Below are positions 50,295 to 59,134 of a stretch of 64,000 nt of DNA, piece by piece. Source of the stretch: Lachnospiraceae bacterium (GTDB lineage: Bacteria > Bacillota > Clostridia > Lachnospirales > Lachnospiraceae); NCBI GenBank assembly GCA_902363665.1, contig CABJAW010000006.1, forward strand, positions 62,001 to 126,000, written 5' to 3'. A program made the position numbers and the translations under genes. The notes below the pieces were generated by a model. The model did no database searches. It had not been told where the DNA came from and saw only the letters and a program-made list of their open reading frames with translations. Position 1 is the stretch's first letter. Each line of letters opens with the position of its first letter.

Positions 50295-51060
50295 AAAACA
50301 ATCCGTTCGAAATAATGAAGACTGGAAGAATGCGCTTGATCACATTGAAGAGACGGTGCCAAAGAAAGAACTGGATTCTCTTGTGAAAAAGACAGTGAAA
50401 GACATCAAAGAGAAATGCAAGGGGAAAAAGGCAGCCTATGCATGGAGTGCGGGAAAAGACTCACTGGTACTTGGAGAGATATGCGAGAAAGCCGGTATTG
50501 ATCAGAGCGTCCTTGTAAGGTGCAATCTGGAATATCCGGCATTTATTGCATGGATAGAGCAGAATAAACCTTCTGGCCTTGAGATTATCAATACCGGACA
50601 GGATATGGAATGGCTGAAAAAGCATCCGGATATGTTATTTCCGGATAAAAGCAATAAGGCAGCGCAGTGGTTCCATATCGTACAGCACAGGGGACAGGCG
50701 CGATATTATAAAGAACATCAGCTGGAAATACTCCTGCTCGGACGCAGAAAGGCAGACGGCAATTATGTTGGAAAAGATAATATCTACACTAATTCAGCCG
50801 GAATCACCAGATACAGCCCTCTTGCAGAGTGGAGGCACGAAGATATCCTTGCATACATTCACTATTATGATGTGAAGCTCCCGCCTATATATGACTGGGA
50901 GAAGGGATATTTATGCGGTACACATCCATGGCCTGCCAGACAGTACATGGAGACAGAACAGCAGGGTTGGAAAGAAGTTTACGACATTGATAAGACCATA
51001 GTTGAAAATGCGGCACAGCATTTCGATGGAGCCAGAGAATTTTTAAAAGCTATCAAATAG
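50284..51060 (+). CDS. PAPS reductase-like PP-loop protein
   Basis: A 258-residue protein of the adenylyl/PP-loop fold. AYAWSAGKDSLVL carries the ATP loop S55-x-G-K-D-S60; a later block SPLAEWRHEDILAYIHYYDV matches the PAPS reductase domain. The catalytic cysteine tail (ECGLH) of true PAPS reductases is missing, so sulfate reduction is unlikely. Similar proteins, such as DndC, activate a substrate with ATP during sulfur transfer to DNA or RNA. Its start overlaps the symporter gene. Confidence 0.78.
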   Translation: MLGRKQSVRNNEDWKNALDHIEETVPKKELDSLVKKTVKDIKEKCKGKKAAYAWSAGKDSLVLGEICEKAGIDQSVLVRCNLEYPAFIAWIEQNKPSGLEIINTGQDMEWLKKHPDMLFPDKSNKAAQWFHIVQHRGQARYYKEHQLEILLLGRRKADGNYVGKDNIYTNSAGITRYSPLAEWRHEDILAYIHYYDVKLPPIYDWEKGYLCGTHPWPARQYMETEQQGWKEVYDIDKTIVENAAQHFDGAREFLKAIK

Positions 51061-51105
51061 CCGGTTGCAGCCGGAAGCCATTGCCCTTCAGAAATGGAGG
51101 ACAAA

Positions 51106-51759
51106 ATGAAGGTTATTAAAAAGAGACTGGATGATCTTAAACATCCAGAGAAAAATGTCAGAATTCATTCTGAACAGCAAATCAGGGAACTGAAACGCTC
51201 CCTTGAGAAGTTTGGACAGACCAGAGCTCTTGTTGTGGATGAAAATAATGTGATTCTGATCGGGAACGGCTTATATGAGGCTATGGTGAGCCTTGGTTAT
51301 CAGGAGGCATCCGTATATGTAAAAACGGAACTTTCTGAAAATGATAAAAAGAAGCTTATGATAGCCGACAATAAGACTTATGCTCTTGGAATTGATAATC
51401 TGGATACATTGAATGAGTTTCTTGAGGAATTGCAGGGCGATCTGGACATTCCGGGATACGATGAAGAAATATTACAGCAGATGGTCGCGGATGCAGACGA
51501 AGTAACTGAGAAAATCTCTGAATATGGAACATTGGACGAATCAGAGATCCAGAAGATAAAGGAAGCCAATGAGAAACGAGAGCAGAAAGCGGCAGCAGCG
51601 GAAATATCTGACAATAATTCAGAGAACAGTTCGGAAAATCCGAACACTTCAGACAACCAATCGTCGGAAAGGCAAAATACCACTGAAACAGAACCGGAAA
51701 TAACAGAAACCCGGAAGTTTGTTATCTGCCCGAACTGCGGTGAAAAGATATGGCTGTAA
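51106..51759 (+). CDS. ParB-like N-terminal domain protein with zinc ribbon
   Basis: A 217-residue protein: ParB/Srx-like domain in residues 1-85 (RLDDLKHPEKNVRIHSEQQI, LKRSLEKFGQTRALVV), a region as in phage ParB-methylase proteins (ADNKTYALGIDNLD), an acidic Ser/Asn linker and a C-terminal CPNCGEKIWL. The usual GxxR/GHxR motif of ParB nucleases reads IGNGLYEAM here, so the arginine is missing. The C-terminus overlaps the IbrA-like gene by 10 bases. The ATG at 51106 is five bases behind GGAGG. Confidence 0.7.
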   Translation: MKVIKKRLDDLKHPEKNVRIHSEQQIRELKRSLEKFGQTRALVVDENNVILIGNGLYEAMVSLGYQEASVYVKTELSENDKKKLMIADNKTYALGIDNLDTLNEFLEELQGDLDIPGYDEEILQQMVADADEVTEKISEYGTLDESEIQKIKEANEKREQKAAAAEISDNNSENSSENPNTSDNQSSERQNTTETEPEITETRKFVICPNCGEKIWL

Positions 51760-52895
51760 AACGTTGTGAAGCCAATATCGATGTTGTGAAAGCTGCAGAG
51801 ATCCGGATAAAAAACGTGTTCGGAAACGGGCTACCAGTGTTCTTTTCTTTCAGTGGGGGAAAGGACAGCTTATGCGTGGCGCAGCTGATGGTCAATCTGG
51901 CCAATCGAGGTGAGATTGACATGAAACAACTTACAGTGCAGTTTATAGATGAAGAAGCAATCCTTCCTTGCATGGAGGATATGACAAAGAAGTGGCGGCG
52001 CATCTTTATGATGATGGGAGCAAAGTTTGAATGGTATTGCGTAGAAGTAAAACATTTTAACTGCTTCAATGAACTGTCAAATGATGAAACATTTATCTGC
52101 TGGGATTCCGCAAAACAAGACGTATGGGTAAGACAGCCGCCTTCCTTTGCGATAAGGAACCATAAACTGTTACGTCCAAGGATTGATGCTTATCAGGATT
52201 TCCTGCCAAGGACAACCGTATCAGGAATTACAATGGTCGGTATCCGTACAGCGGAATCTGTACAGAGGCTTCAGAATATTGCGTCTATGACAAAAGCAGG
52301 AAACAAAATGACTGCAAAAAAGCAGGTATTTCCCATTTATGATTGGACGGACAATGATGTCTGGCTCTTCCTTCTGAGAAATCATGTAGATATCCCGGAG
52401 ATATATTTGTTCCTCTGGCAGTCAGGATCCAGTAAAAGGCAGATGCGAGTATCCCAGTTCTTTTCTGTTGATACAGCAAGAAGCCTTGTGAAGATGAATG
52501 AGTATTATCCAGATCTTATGGAACGGATCATCAGAAGAGAACCGAACGCTTATCTGGCTGCCCTGTATTGGGACAGCGAGATGTTCGGCAGAAGTTCCAG
52601 AAAAAGGAAAGAGGCGGAAGAGGGACAGGAGCAGAGAGATTATCGACAGGAGCTGATACAGCTTTTTAATCACATGGACGTTTTTTTCGACACTCCGCAT
52701 AAAAGGCATGTGGCAGAACGATACCGTAATTTCTTTATGGCGGTATCAGCAATAGCTACATCGGCCGATTGCAAGCACATATACGAAGGACTGATATCCG
52801 GAGATCCCAAAATGAGGGCATTCCGGGCACTGTACCAGAGAGTATATGGACGTTATATCAACGATGCGAAGAAAGGAGAACACCATGGACAATAA
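51750..52895 (+). CDS. IbrA-like PAPS reductase family protein
   Basis: A 381-residue PP-loop protein with FFSFSGGKDSLCVAQLM (S35-G-G-K-D-S40), the block TVSGITMVGIRTAESVQRLQ and VFPIYDWTDNDVWLFLLRNH, followed by SSKRQMRVSQFF as in the IbrA family (PAPS reductase plus DUF3440). In E. coli IbrA and IbrB lie together in a prophage-derived element and raise expression of immunoglobulin-binding eib genes; the reaction is unknown. The order IbrA-IbrB is kept here. The start overlaps the previous gene. Confidence 0.78.
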   Translation: MAVKRCEANIDVVKAAEIRIKNVFGNGLPVFFSFSGGKDSLCVAQLMVNLANRGEIDMKQLTVQFIDEEAILPCMEDMTKKWRRIFMMMGAKFEWYCVEVKHFNCFNELSNDETFICWDSAKQDVWVRQPPSFAIRNHKLLRPRIDAYQDFLPRTTVSGITMVGIRTAESVQRLQNIASMTKAGNKMTAKKQVFPIYDWTDNDVWLFLLRNHVDIPEIYLFLWQSGSSKRQMRVSQFFSVDTARSLVKMNEYYPDLMERIIRREPNAYLAALYWDSEMFGRSSRKRKEAEEGQEQRDYRQELIQLFNHMDVFFDTPHKRHVAERYRNFFMAVSAIATSADCKHIYEGLISGDPKMRAFRALYQRVYGRYINDAKKGEHHGQ

Positions 52896-53445
52896 GCTGT
52901 CAGCACCATCTAGGACCATGCATTGGGTAGATAGGAATAAGATCAAACCAAATGATTACAACCCGAACAAAGTTTCGAGACAAAATCTGGAACTGCTCAC
53001 ACAGTCTATCTTTACAAACGGATGGACGCTGCCAATTGTGGTAAGACCAGACGGTACTATTATTGATGGATTCCACAGATGGACGGTTGCAGGACCTGAC
53101 TGGAAGTACGTTCCTCCTTCGGAAGAAGATGATCGCAGGACATTATACGAACGTCTTGAGGGAAAAGTGCTTGTAGTGATTGTTGATCATAAAGATAAAG
53201 CGAAAAATATTTACGGTACCGTTACCCATAATAGGGCAAGAGGTACCCATTTGCTCGAACCTATGAAGAAAATCGTTAAAGAACTCATGGACGAAGGCAA
53301 AACAGTTGAAGAAATCGGAAAACAGCTTGGAATGAGACCGGAGGAGATCTTCCGATTGTCAGATTTTTCAAAAGAAGACTTCTTGAAGATGATGACAAAA
53401 GGGGTGACGGGCTATTCAAAAGCTGAATTTATTACAAAAATTTAA
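52885..53445 (+). CDS. IbrB-like ParB domain protein
   Basis: A 186-residue ParB-type protein that fits the IbrB family: WVDRNKIKPNDYNPNKVSRQ, TLPIVVRPDGTIIDGFHRW with GFHR (62-65), VTHNRARGTHLL (113-124) and a C-terminal helical part (EEIGKQLGMRPEEIFRLSDF). IbrB domains resemble ParB nuclease/NTPase folds. It overlaps the IbrA-like gene by 11 bases, so both are made together. GAAAGGAG precedes the ATG at 52885. Confidence 0.78.
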   Translation: MDNKLSAPSRTMHWVDRNKIKPNDYNPNKVSRQNLELLTQSIFTNGWTLPIVVRPDGTIIDGFHRWTVAGPDWKYVPPSEEDDRRTLYERLEGKVLVVIVDHKDKAKNIYGTVTHNRARGTHLLEPMKKIVKELMDEGKTVEEIGKQLGMRPEEIFRLSDFSKEDFLKMMTKGVTGYSKAEFITKI

Positions 53446-53473
53446 TATTGTTCTACGACATATAGAACAGAAA

Positions 53474-53506
53474 GCAGGGAGAGGGAGTGCAACCTCTCCC
53501 TTTTGC
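53474..53506 (+). terminator. terminator after ibrB-like gene
   Basis: GGGAGAGG (53477-53484) pairs with CCTCTCCC (53493-53500) and is followed by TTTT. It separates the sulfur/ParB operon from the terminase genes. Confidence 0.75.
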
Positions 53507-53544
53507 ATATGCCGAAATAAGATGATGGAGGGGAGGGGTGTCCA

Positions 53545-54345
53545 TTGGCAAGGGCAAGAAGTCCCAACAGCATTGAAGCTGAGGAAATGTATAAGAACGG
53601 GATGAAACTTGTTGACATTGCCAAGAAGTTGGACGTCCCGGCCAGCACAGTTCGGCGGTGGAAATCAACACAGAATTGGGACGGAAAGACAAAAGGAAAG
53701 AAAAACGAACGTTCGCAAAAGAAAAAAACGAACGCTCGCCATAAAGGTGGACAGCCTGGAAACAGAAATGCAGTTGGAAATAAGGGCGGTCCACTGAAAC
53801 CGGGAGATAAGATTGCAGAGAAACACGGAGCATATTCCTCTGTATATTGGGATGTCCTTGATGAGTCTGAAAAAGATATGATCGAAGATATCCCGATGGA
53901 TGAAGAAATGCTCCTGATCGAACAGATTCAGCTCTTTGCCGTGAGGGAAAGAAGGATTATGATTGCAATCAATAAATACCGGAACATGAAAGGTGAAGTA
54001 TCCCTGTATGGATTCAACCGAAGCGAAAGCAAAAGGACATTCAAAACAGAAGAGGACAAGCAGCTCTACGAAGAACGCATAGAGAAGAAAATATCTGCTG
54101 AAGAACGTCTGCCGGGAGATATGTATAACATGCAAACCACAATGGAAAACAAGGACAATATGATTGCCAGACTTGAAAAAGAGCTGTCAACTGTACAGTC
54201 AAAGAAGACAAAGGCTATTGAAGCACTTGCGAAGCTGAGACTTGAAAAGCAGAAGATAGCCGGAGAAAGCAAGGGCAATGAGGTTGTTCGTGCATGGGCC
54301 GAAGCTGTGGTAAAAGCAAGGGAAGGAGAGAACAAAGATGGATGA
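53545..54345 (+). CDS. terS: phage terminase small subunit
   Basis: A 266-residue protein of the PBSX-type small terminase: an N-terminal helix-turn-helix (RARSPNSIEAEEMYKNGMKL, VDIAKKLDVPASTVRRWKS) for binding the packaging site, a basic Lys/Asn linker (GGQPGNRNAVGNKGGP) and a helical oligomerisation region. It recognises phage DNA for packaging with the large subunit, whose gene overlaps by 8 bases. The TTG start has GGGAGGGGTG upstream. Confidence 0.85.
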   Translation: MARARSPNSIEAEEMYKNGMKLVDIAKKLDVPASTVRRWKSTQNWDGKTKGKKNERSQKKKTNARHKGGQPGNRNAVGNKGGPLKPGDKIAEKHGAYSSVYWDVLDESEKDMIEDIPMDEEMLLIEQIQLFAVRERRIMIAINKYRNMKGEVSLYGFNRSESKRTFKTEEDKQLYEERIEKKISAEERLPGDMYNMQTTMENKDNMIARLEKELSTVQSKKTKAIEALAKLRLEKQKIAGESKGNEVVRAWAEAVVKAREGENKDG

Positions 54346-55804
54346 TATTCAGTTCTCTGAATTCCTTGATGAAAGCATACCGCTGTGGCGAAATGATCCG
54401 GTTATGTTCTTCCGGGAGGTGCTCAACTTTGAACCTGATGAATGGCAGGCAGAAGCTGCAAGAGATTTGGCGGCAAACCCGAAGGTCAGTATTAAATCTG
54501 GACAGGGTGTAGGAAAGACTGGTCTTGAGGCAGCAGTATTTCTTTGGTTCATAACCTGTTTCCCATATCCAAGAATCGTTGCGACAGCACCAACCAAACA
54601 GCAGTTGCACGATGTCCTCTGGTCTGAGATTTCTAAGTGGATGAGCAAGTCTGAGTTGCTCTCTATGCTTCTGAAATGGACAAAGACCTATGTTTATATG
54701 GTTGGCAATGAAAAGCGTTGGTTTGGTGTTGCTAGGACTGCTACAAAGCCAGAGAATATGCAAGGCTTCCATGAAGATAATATGCTTTTTATCGTTGATG
54801 AAGCATCCGGTGTTGCGGATCCGATCATGGAGGCTATCCTTGGTACCCTATCCGGATCAAATAATAAACTTCTTCTGTGCGGAAACCCAACACGAACATC
54901 TGGAACATTCTATGATTCGCATACCAGAGACAGGGCACTGTATAAATGCCACACTGTATCATCTGCAGACAGCAGTAGAACAAACAAAGAAAATATTGAT
55001 TCGCTCATAAGGAAGTATGGATGGGATTCAAACGTAGTCCGTGTCCGTGTCCGTGGAGAATTTCCGAATCAGGAAGATGATGTATTTATTCCGTTAAGCC
55101 TGATCGAGCAGTGCAGCAGTAAATTGCTAGAACTTGATGATTCAGCTGGGATGCAGTTTGTATCACTGGGGGTAGATGTGGCCCGTTTCGGAGATGATGA
55201 AACGATCATATATCGTAATTATCATGGTCATTGCAAAATAGTCCGAAACAGGCGAGGACAGAACCTGATGGCCACTGTAGGTGACATCGTAAAGGAATTC
55301 AAAAAGATATACAGGGAGTATTCAAAGTATGAAGGCAAGGTGTATGTACAGATTGATGACACCGGTCTTGGTGGAGGTGTTACTGACCGTCTGAAGGAAG
55401 TTCGGAAAGAACAGAAGCTGTATAAGATGCAGATTATTCCGATAAATGCAGCAGAAAAGATTGAGACCGATACGGCAGCAGGTAAAGATGCAGCTGAAAA
55501 GTACAATAACCTGACCACCGCCATGTGGGCCAGCATGCGAGATCTTCTGGATAACAAGCAAATTGTAATTGAAGACGATGAGCAGACGGTCGGCCAGCTT
55601 TCCTCCAGAAAATATACAATGACGAGTAACGGAAAGCTTGAAATCGAATCAAAAAAAGAAATGAAGAAAAGGGGGCTGGATTCCCCCGACCGAGCAGATG
55701 CTCTTGCTTTGGCATTGTATCTCGGAAAGATCAAGAAACACACAGGCACAGCACCTGGAGTCAAAGAATTACAGGAGCTGACCAAAGACAATTACTGGGG
55801 CTGA
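54338..55804 (+). CDS. terL: phage terminase large subunit
   Basis: A 488-residue packaging ATPase and nuclease. Walker A SGQGVGKT (54-61), Walker B MLFIVDEASG (149-158) with the catalytic Glu, the coupling LLCGNPTRTSG, then the nuclease active site GVDVARFGDD (278-287), DDTGLGGGVTDRL and SPDRADALALAL at the end. It cuts concatemeric DNA and drives it into the head. The start overlaps terS. Confidence 0.93.
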   Translation: MDDIQFSEFLDESIPLWRNDPVMFFREVLNFEPDEWQAEAARDLAANPKVSIKSGQGVGKTGLEAAVFLWFITCFPYPRIVATAPTKQQLHDVLWSEISKWMSKSELLSMLLKWTKTYVYMVGNEKRWFGVARTATKPENMQGFHEDNMLFIVDEASGVADPIMEAILGTLSGSNNKLLLCGNPTRTSGTFYDSHTRDRALYKCHTVSSADSSRTNKENIDSLIRKYGWDSNVVRVRVRGEFPNQEDDVFIPLSLIEQCSSKLLELDDSAGMQFVSLGVDVARFGDDETIIYRNYHGHCKIVRNRRGQNLMATVGDIVKEFKKIYREYSKYEGKVYVQIDDTGLGGGVTDRLKEVRKEQKLYKMQIIPINAAEKIETDTAAGKDAAEKYNNLTTAMWASMRDLLDNKQIVIEDDEQTVGQLSSRKYTMTSNGKLEIESKKEMKKRGLDSPDRADALALALYLGKIKKHTGTAPGVKELQELTKDNYWG

Positions 55805-55830
55805 TATAGCCGGAAAGAGGGGTGATGAAC

Positions 55831-57207
55831 ATGAAAGAGTATGGACGGATTGGACAGAAACGCTGGGAAGGACAGTTTTATGAGGAATTTCTTCCGGAAC
55901 TGTCTGGAATGCGTGGGATAAAGGTATTTCAAGAAATGAAAGAGAATGACGATACCGTTGGAGCCATTCTTTTTGCAATTAAGATGTTGATCCGGCAGGT
56001 TGAGTGGCATGTAGAGCCGGGAGGTGACAGTGCCAAAGACAAGGAAGCTGCAGAGTTTGTTGAAAGCTGTATGGACGACATGCAGGCCACATGGACAGAT
56101 ACCATTTCGGAAATCCTGTCATTCCTGCCTTACGGTTGGAGCTTCCATGAGATTGTATATAAGCGCCGAATGGGTAAAACAAAGAACCGAAGATCATCAA
56201 GCAAATACTCTGATGGACTGATAGGTTGGCAGAAACTTCCTCCGAGAGCACAGGATACCTTGTACCGCTGGGAATATGATGATAGTGACAATCTGATTGG
56301 AATGACACAGCAACCGCCTCCGGATTATGGACTGTTTACTATACCGATGAGTAAAGCAATGCTATTCCGAACGGAGAGCGTAAAAGACAATCCAGAAGGT
56401 CGGAGTATTTTAAGAAACGCATATCGCTCCTGGTATTTTAAACGGAGAATCCAGGAAATTGAAGCTATCGGAATTGAACGAGATCTTGCAGGTCTGCCAG
56501 TTATTCATGCTCCTGAAAATTTAGAAATATGGGATAGTCAAGATCCTGACATGGTTAAAATTAATGGAGCACTTATTACCATGGTAAAGAACCTTCGCAG
56601 AAATGAATCCGAAGGGCTTGTTCTTCCGCATGGATACGAAGCGGAACTTCTGAGCACCGGAGGCACAAGACAATTTGACACCAATGCAATCATAAACAGA
56701 TACGATACGAAGATCGCCCAGACAGTCCTTGCAGATTTTATTATGCTTGGACATGAAAAGACTGGAAGCTTCGCGCTAAGCTCGGACAAGACAGAATTGT
56801 TTTCTGTTGCGCTCGGAGCTTTTTTAGATATTATTTGCGAGACGTTCAATAACCAGGGCATTCCTTCGTTGATAGACATCAATGGTTCCCATTTCGATGG
56901 AATTGAGGACTATCCTACACTCGCCCATGGAGATGTGGACAAACGGGATATCACGAAACTGTCAACATTCCTGAAGGATATGGTCGGCACGGGAATCTTG
57001 ATACCTGATGAAGAACTGGAAGATTATGTCAGGGAGGCAGCAAACCTGCCGGAAAGAACGGAAGTTCCAGATTCCAGAGAGAAAGATGAACGGCGAGAAG
57101 CACAGCGCAGAGCACCGGAGAAGACAGCAAACGAACCTGATGGACCAGAGGTGGATCCAGAAGAGAATCAAGATGCTGAGGAAGCCAAGAAAAGGTTAGG
57201 CAGGTGA
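55831..57207 (+). CDS. phage portal protein (DUF935 type)
   Basis: A portal of about 459 residues, of the DUF935/Mu gp29-like family, which forms the dodecameric DNA entry channel of the head. Typical blocks: DTVGAILFAIKMLIRQVEWH, SFLPYGWSFHEIVYKRR, GRSILRNAYRSWYFKRR and GLVLPHGYEAELLSTGG. The Arg/Glu-rich tail (about 420-459) is extra. I prefer the ATG at 55831, eight bases after AGAGGGG; starts at 55822 and 55825 are also possible. Confidence 0.87.
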   Translation: MKEYGRIGQKRWEGQFYEEFLPELSGMRGIKVFQEMKENDDTVGAILFAIKMLIRQVEWHVEPGGDSAKDKEAAEFVESCMDDMQATWTDTISEILSFLPYGWSFHEIVYKRRMGKTKNRRSSSKYSDGLIGWQKLPPRAQDTLYRWEYDDSDNLIGMTQQPPPDYGLFTIPMSKAMLFRTESVKDNPEGRSILRNAYRSWYFKRRIQEIEAIGIERDLAGLPVIHAPENLEIWDSQDPDMVKINGALITMVKNLRRNESEGLVLPHGYEAELLSTGGTRQFDTNAIINRYDTKIAQTVLADFIMLGHEKTGSFALSSDKTELFSVALGAFLDIICETFNNQGIPSLIDINGSHFDGIEDYPTLAHGDVDKRDITKLSTFLKDMVGTGILIPDEELEDYVREAANLPERTEVPDSREKDERREAQRRAPEKTANEPDGPEVDPEENQDAEEAKKRLGR

Positions 57208-57211
57208 TTTG

Positions 57212-58156
57212 ATGATGCGAAAAATACGGCCACGATCAAGGGCTGTTAAAAAAAGCGAAGAATCACAGAGAGTACTGGATGCACTTGACGCCTATCTCGA
57301 GGGAAATATTGATGAACCAGTAAGATGGCTTGTTCGATTCTGGCAGGATCAGGCAGCAGTCATGCTGTACAGAGAACTGCGAGAACTCGTAATAGGAGAA
57401 ACAGATCCGGAAAGCCTTTTTGATATATGGTTCCAGGATTATTCGAAGATGCTGTCAGAAAAAATGACACCTGTATGGGAACAGGCGTTTCTTGAAGGGT
57501 GGAAAAACAATTCTCTCTTTTGTGGAGCAGAAGATGCAATAAGCTCTGAGAGCTGGGTTCGAAGCTGGATTGTTGATCATACGGGAGATTTGATAACAAA
57601 TTGTTGTAATGAGCAGGTGAGCGCAATTCGGTATCTGATCGCTGAAGCTGAATCTCTTAATATGAGCAGTGCTGAAACGGCAAGATATATCCGGCCAACA
57701 ATAGGACTGACAGAGAGACAGGCTGCGGCGAATCTCAAATATTACAACTCCATCAAGGAAAGGCTGACAACGGATCATCCGAGAATGAAACCTGAGTCAA
57801 TTGAGCGGAAAGCGAGGGAGGCTGCTTCAAAATATGCAGAAAGACAGCAGCGGTATAGGGCAGAGACTATAGCCAGATCGGAAATAGCACAAGCCTATAA
57901 CCATGGCGCAGATGCTTTTGTGAGGGAAGCGGTAACTGCAGGGAACCTTCCGGAGATGGAAAAAGAGTGGTCAACAGCTTTGGACGGCCATGTGTGTGCA
58001 TCATGTGCAGCTCTTGAAGGCACTAAGATAGGAATGGATGATGAATTCGAAACAGTATCCGGAAGGAGAGAGATTGCAACGTCTATTCCACCATTACACC
58101 CGCGCTGTAAATGTGCGGTGAAGTATGTGAGGGTGAAGAATGAAAACATTCAATGA
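57212..58156 (+). CDS. minor head protein (Mu F/SPP1 gp7-like)
   Basis: A 314-residue protein with the phage Mu protein F-like domain at the end (RYRAETIARSEIAQAYNHGA, DGHVCASCAALEGTKIG, PPLHPRCKCAVKYV). These proteins sit inside the head and help DNA ejection or assembly. It follows the portal gene, its usual place, and its tail overlaps the protease gene by 17 bases. Confidence 0.87.
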   Translation: MMRKIRPRSRAVKKSEESQRVLDALDAYLEGNIDEPVRWLVRFWQDQAAVMLYRELRELVIGETDPESLFDIWFQDYSKMLSEKMTPVWEQAFLEGWKNNSLFCGAEDAISSESWVRSWIVDHTGDLITNCCNEQVSAIRYLIAEAESLNMSSAETARYIRPTIGLTERQAAANLKYYNSIKERLTTDHPRMKPESIERKAREAASKYAERQQRYRAETIARSEIAQAYNHGADAFVREAVTAGNLPEMEKEWSTALDGHVCASCAALEGTKIGMDDEFETVSGRREIATSIPPLHPRCKCAVKYVRVKNENIQ

Positions 58157-58601
58157 AATAATGAAAATAAGGGACGAACCGGTTGAAAAGCCGGAGGTAA
58201 CAAAAAGAAAGTTCCAGGTAAAGAAGACAAATAATGAAAAAATGCAGGCATTCGGCTGGGCCAGTGTTGCTATTGCTGAGAATGGAGAAACTCTGGAAGA
58301 CTGGCAGGGCGACATCATAGAGCCTGATGAACTTGAAAGCGCCGCTTACAAGTTTGTTGATCTCTACCGGGAAGGTGGAGAGATGCACGAAAGAGGAGGG
58401 GTTGCTTATCTGATCGAGAGTGTTGTATTTACGGAAGAGAAGATGGCGGCAATGGGAATACCGGAAGGTACGCTCCCTGTTGGATGGTGGATAGGCTTTC
58501 AAGTAACAGATGCGGATGTTTGGGAGAAGGTAAAAGATGGAACTTACAGTATGTTCTCCATTGAAGGGAAAGCAGAAAGGGTAGAAGTAAACAATGAATA
58601 A
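58140..58601 (+). CDS. XkdF-like prohead protease
   Basis: A 153-residue protein that fits the XkdF serine protease family of PBSX phages: QAFGWASVAIAENGETL, DWQGDIIEPDELESAAYKF, MHERGGVAYLIESVV (candidate His), PVGWWIGFQVTDADVWEKV and YSMFSIEGKA (candidate Ser). It would process the scaffold or capsid during maturation. PBSX XkdF is longer; here the C-terminal part seems to be a separate downstream gene. Confidence 0.78.
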   Translation: MKTFNEIMKIRDEPVEKPEVTKRKFQVKKTNNEKMQAFGWASVAIAENGETLEDWQGDIIEPDELESAAYKFVDLYREGGEMHERGGVAYLIESVVFTEEKMAAMGIPEGTLPVGWWIGFQVTDADVWEKVKDGTYSMFSIEGKAERVEVNNE

Positions 58602-59070
58602 GTATATTGGAACAAAGCTTGTTGAGGCAGAAAAAGCAACTCTTGCAGAAGCACAGGCATTAAAAACAGGTGCCTGCGATACCATTGAAGAAGCAAGAAG
58701 AAGGTTTGGAGGTTCAGATGATGGCAATCCGGGATATGTAGTTAAATATCCGGATGGATATATCAGCTGGTCTCCGAAAGATGTGTTCGAACAGTCTTAT
58801 ATGCAGGTTCAAGAGGATCCGAAACTGATATCTGGCGTATTAATAGGAGAACACATGGTGAATGATTTTATCAGTTACACCAAAACCAGTACCGTAGGTT
58901 ATAAGACGGTAATGGTTCGTTGCGTACTTCGAAATGGTTTTGAGATCATTGAAACATCTACATGTGTAGATGCTCAGCTCGGAGAAGAAATCTGCATGAA
59001 GAAGATAAAGGATAAGATCTGGTATCTTTTAGGATTTCTGCTTCAGACAGCGTGGCATGGAATTAAATAA
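58594..59070 (+). CDS. Gp49-like phage protein
   Basis: A 158-residue protein of the phage Gp49/Gp66 family, with the block VNDFISYTKTSTVGYKTVMV, VLRNGFEIIETSTCVDAQLG and IKDKIWYLLGFLLQTAWHG. The family is common in head regions of clostridial prophages, function unknown. It overlaps the protease gene by 8 bases. Confidence 0.75.
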   Translation: MNKYIGTKLVEAEKATLAEAQALKTGACDTIEEARRRFGGSDDGNPGYVVKYPDGYISWSPKDVFEQSYMQVQEDPKLISGVLIGEHMVNDFISYTKTSTVGYKTVMVRCVLRNGFEIIETSTCVDAQLGEEICMKKIKDKIWYLLGFLLQTAWHGIK

Positions 59071-59080
59071 ATGTGATCAA

Positions 59081-59107
59081 TAGGCGTCCAAAAGGGCGCT
59101 TTTTTGA
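59081..59107 (+). terminator. possible weak terminator before scaffold gene
   Basis: GCGTCC (59084-59089) pairs with GGGCGC (59094-59099) with one G-T pair, followed by six Ts. A short stem, so partial termination may set the level of the capsid genes. Confidence 0.5.
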
Positions 59108-59134
59108 TAAATAAAAGCGAAAGGAGGAAGCATT

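Noticed and set aside
50284..52895. Assimilatory sulfate reduction genes
   Set aside because: Both PP-loop proteins lack the C-terminal cysteine motif of PAPS reductase and no sulfurylase or sulfite reductase genes are adjacent.
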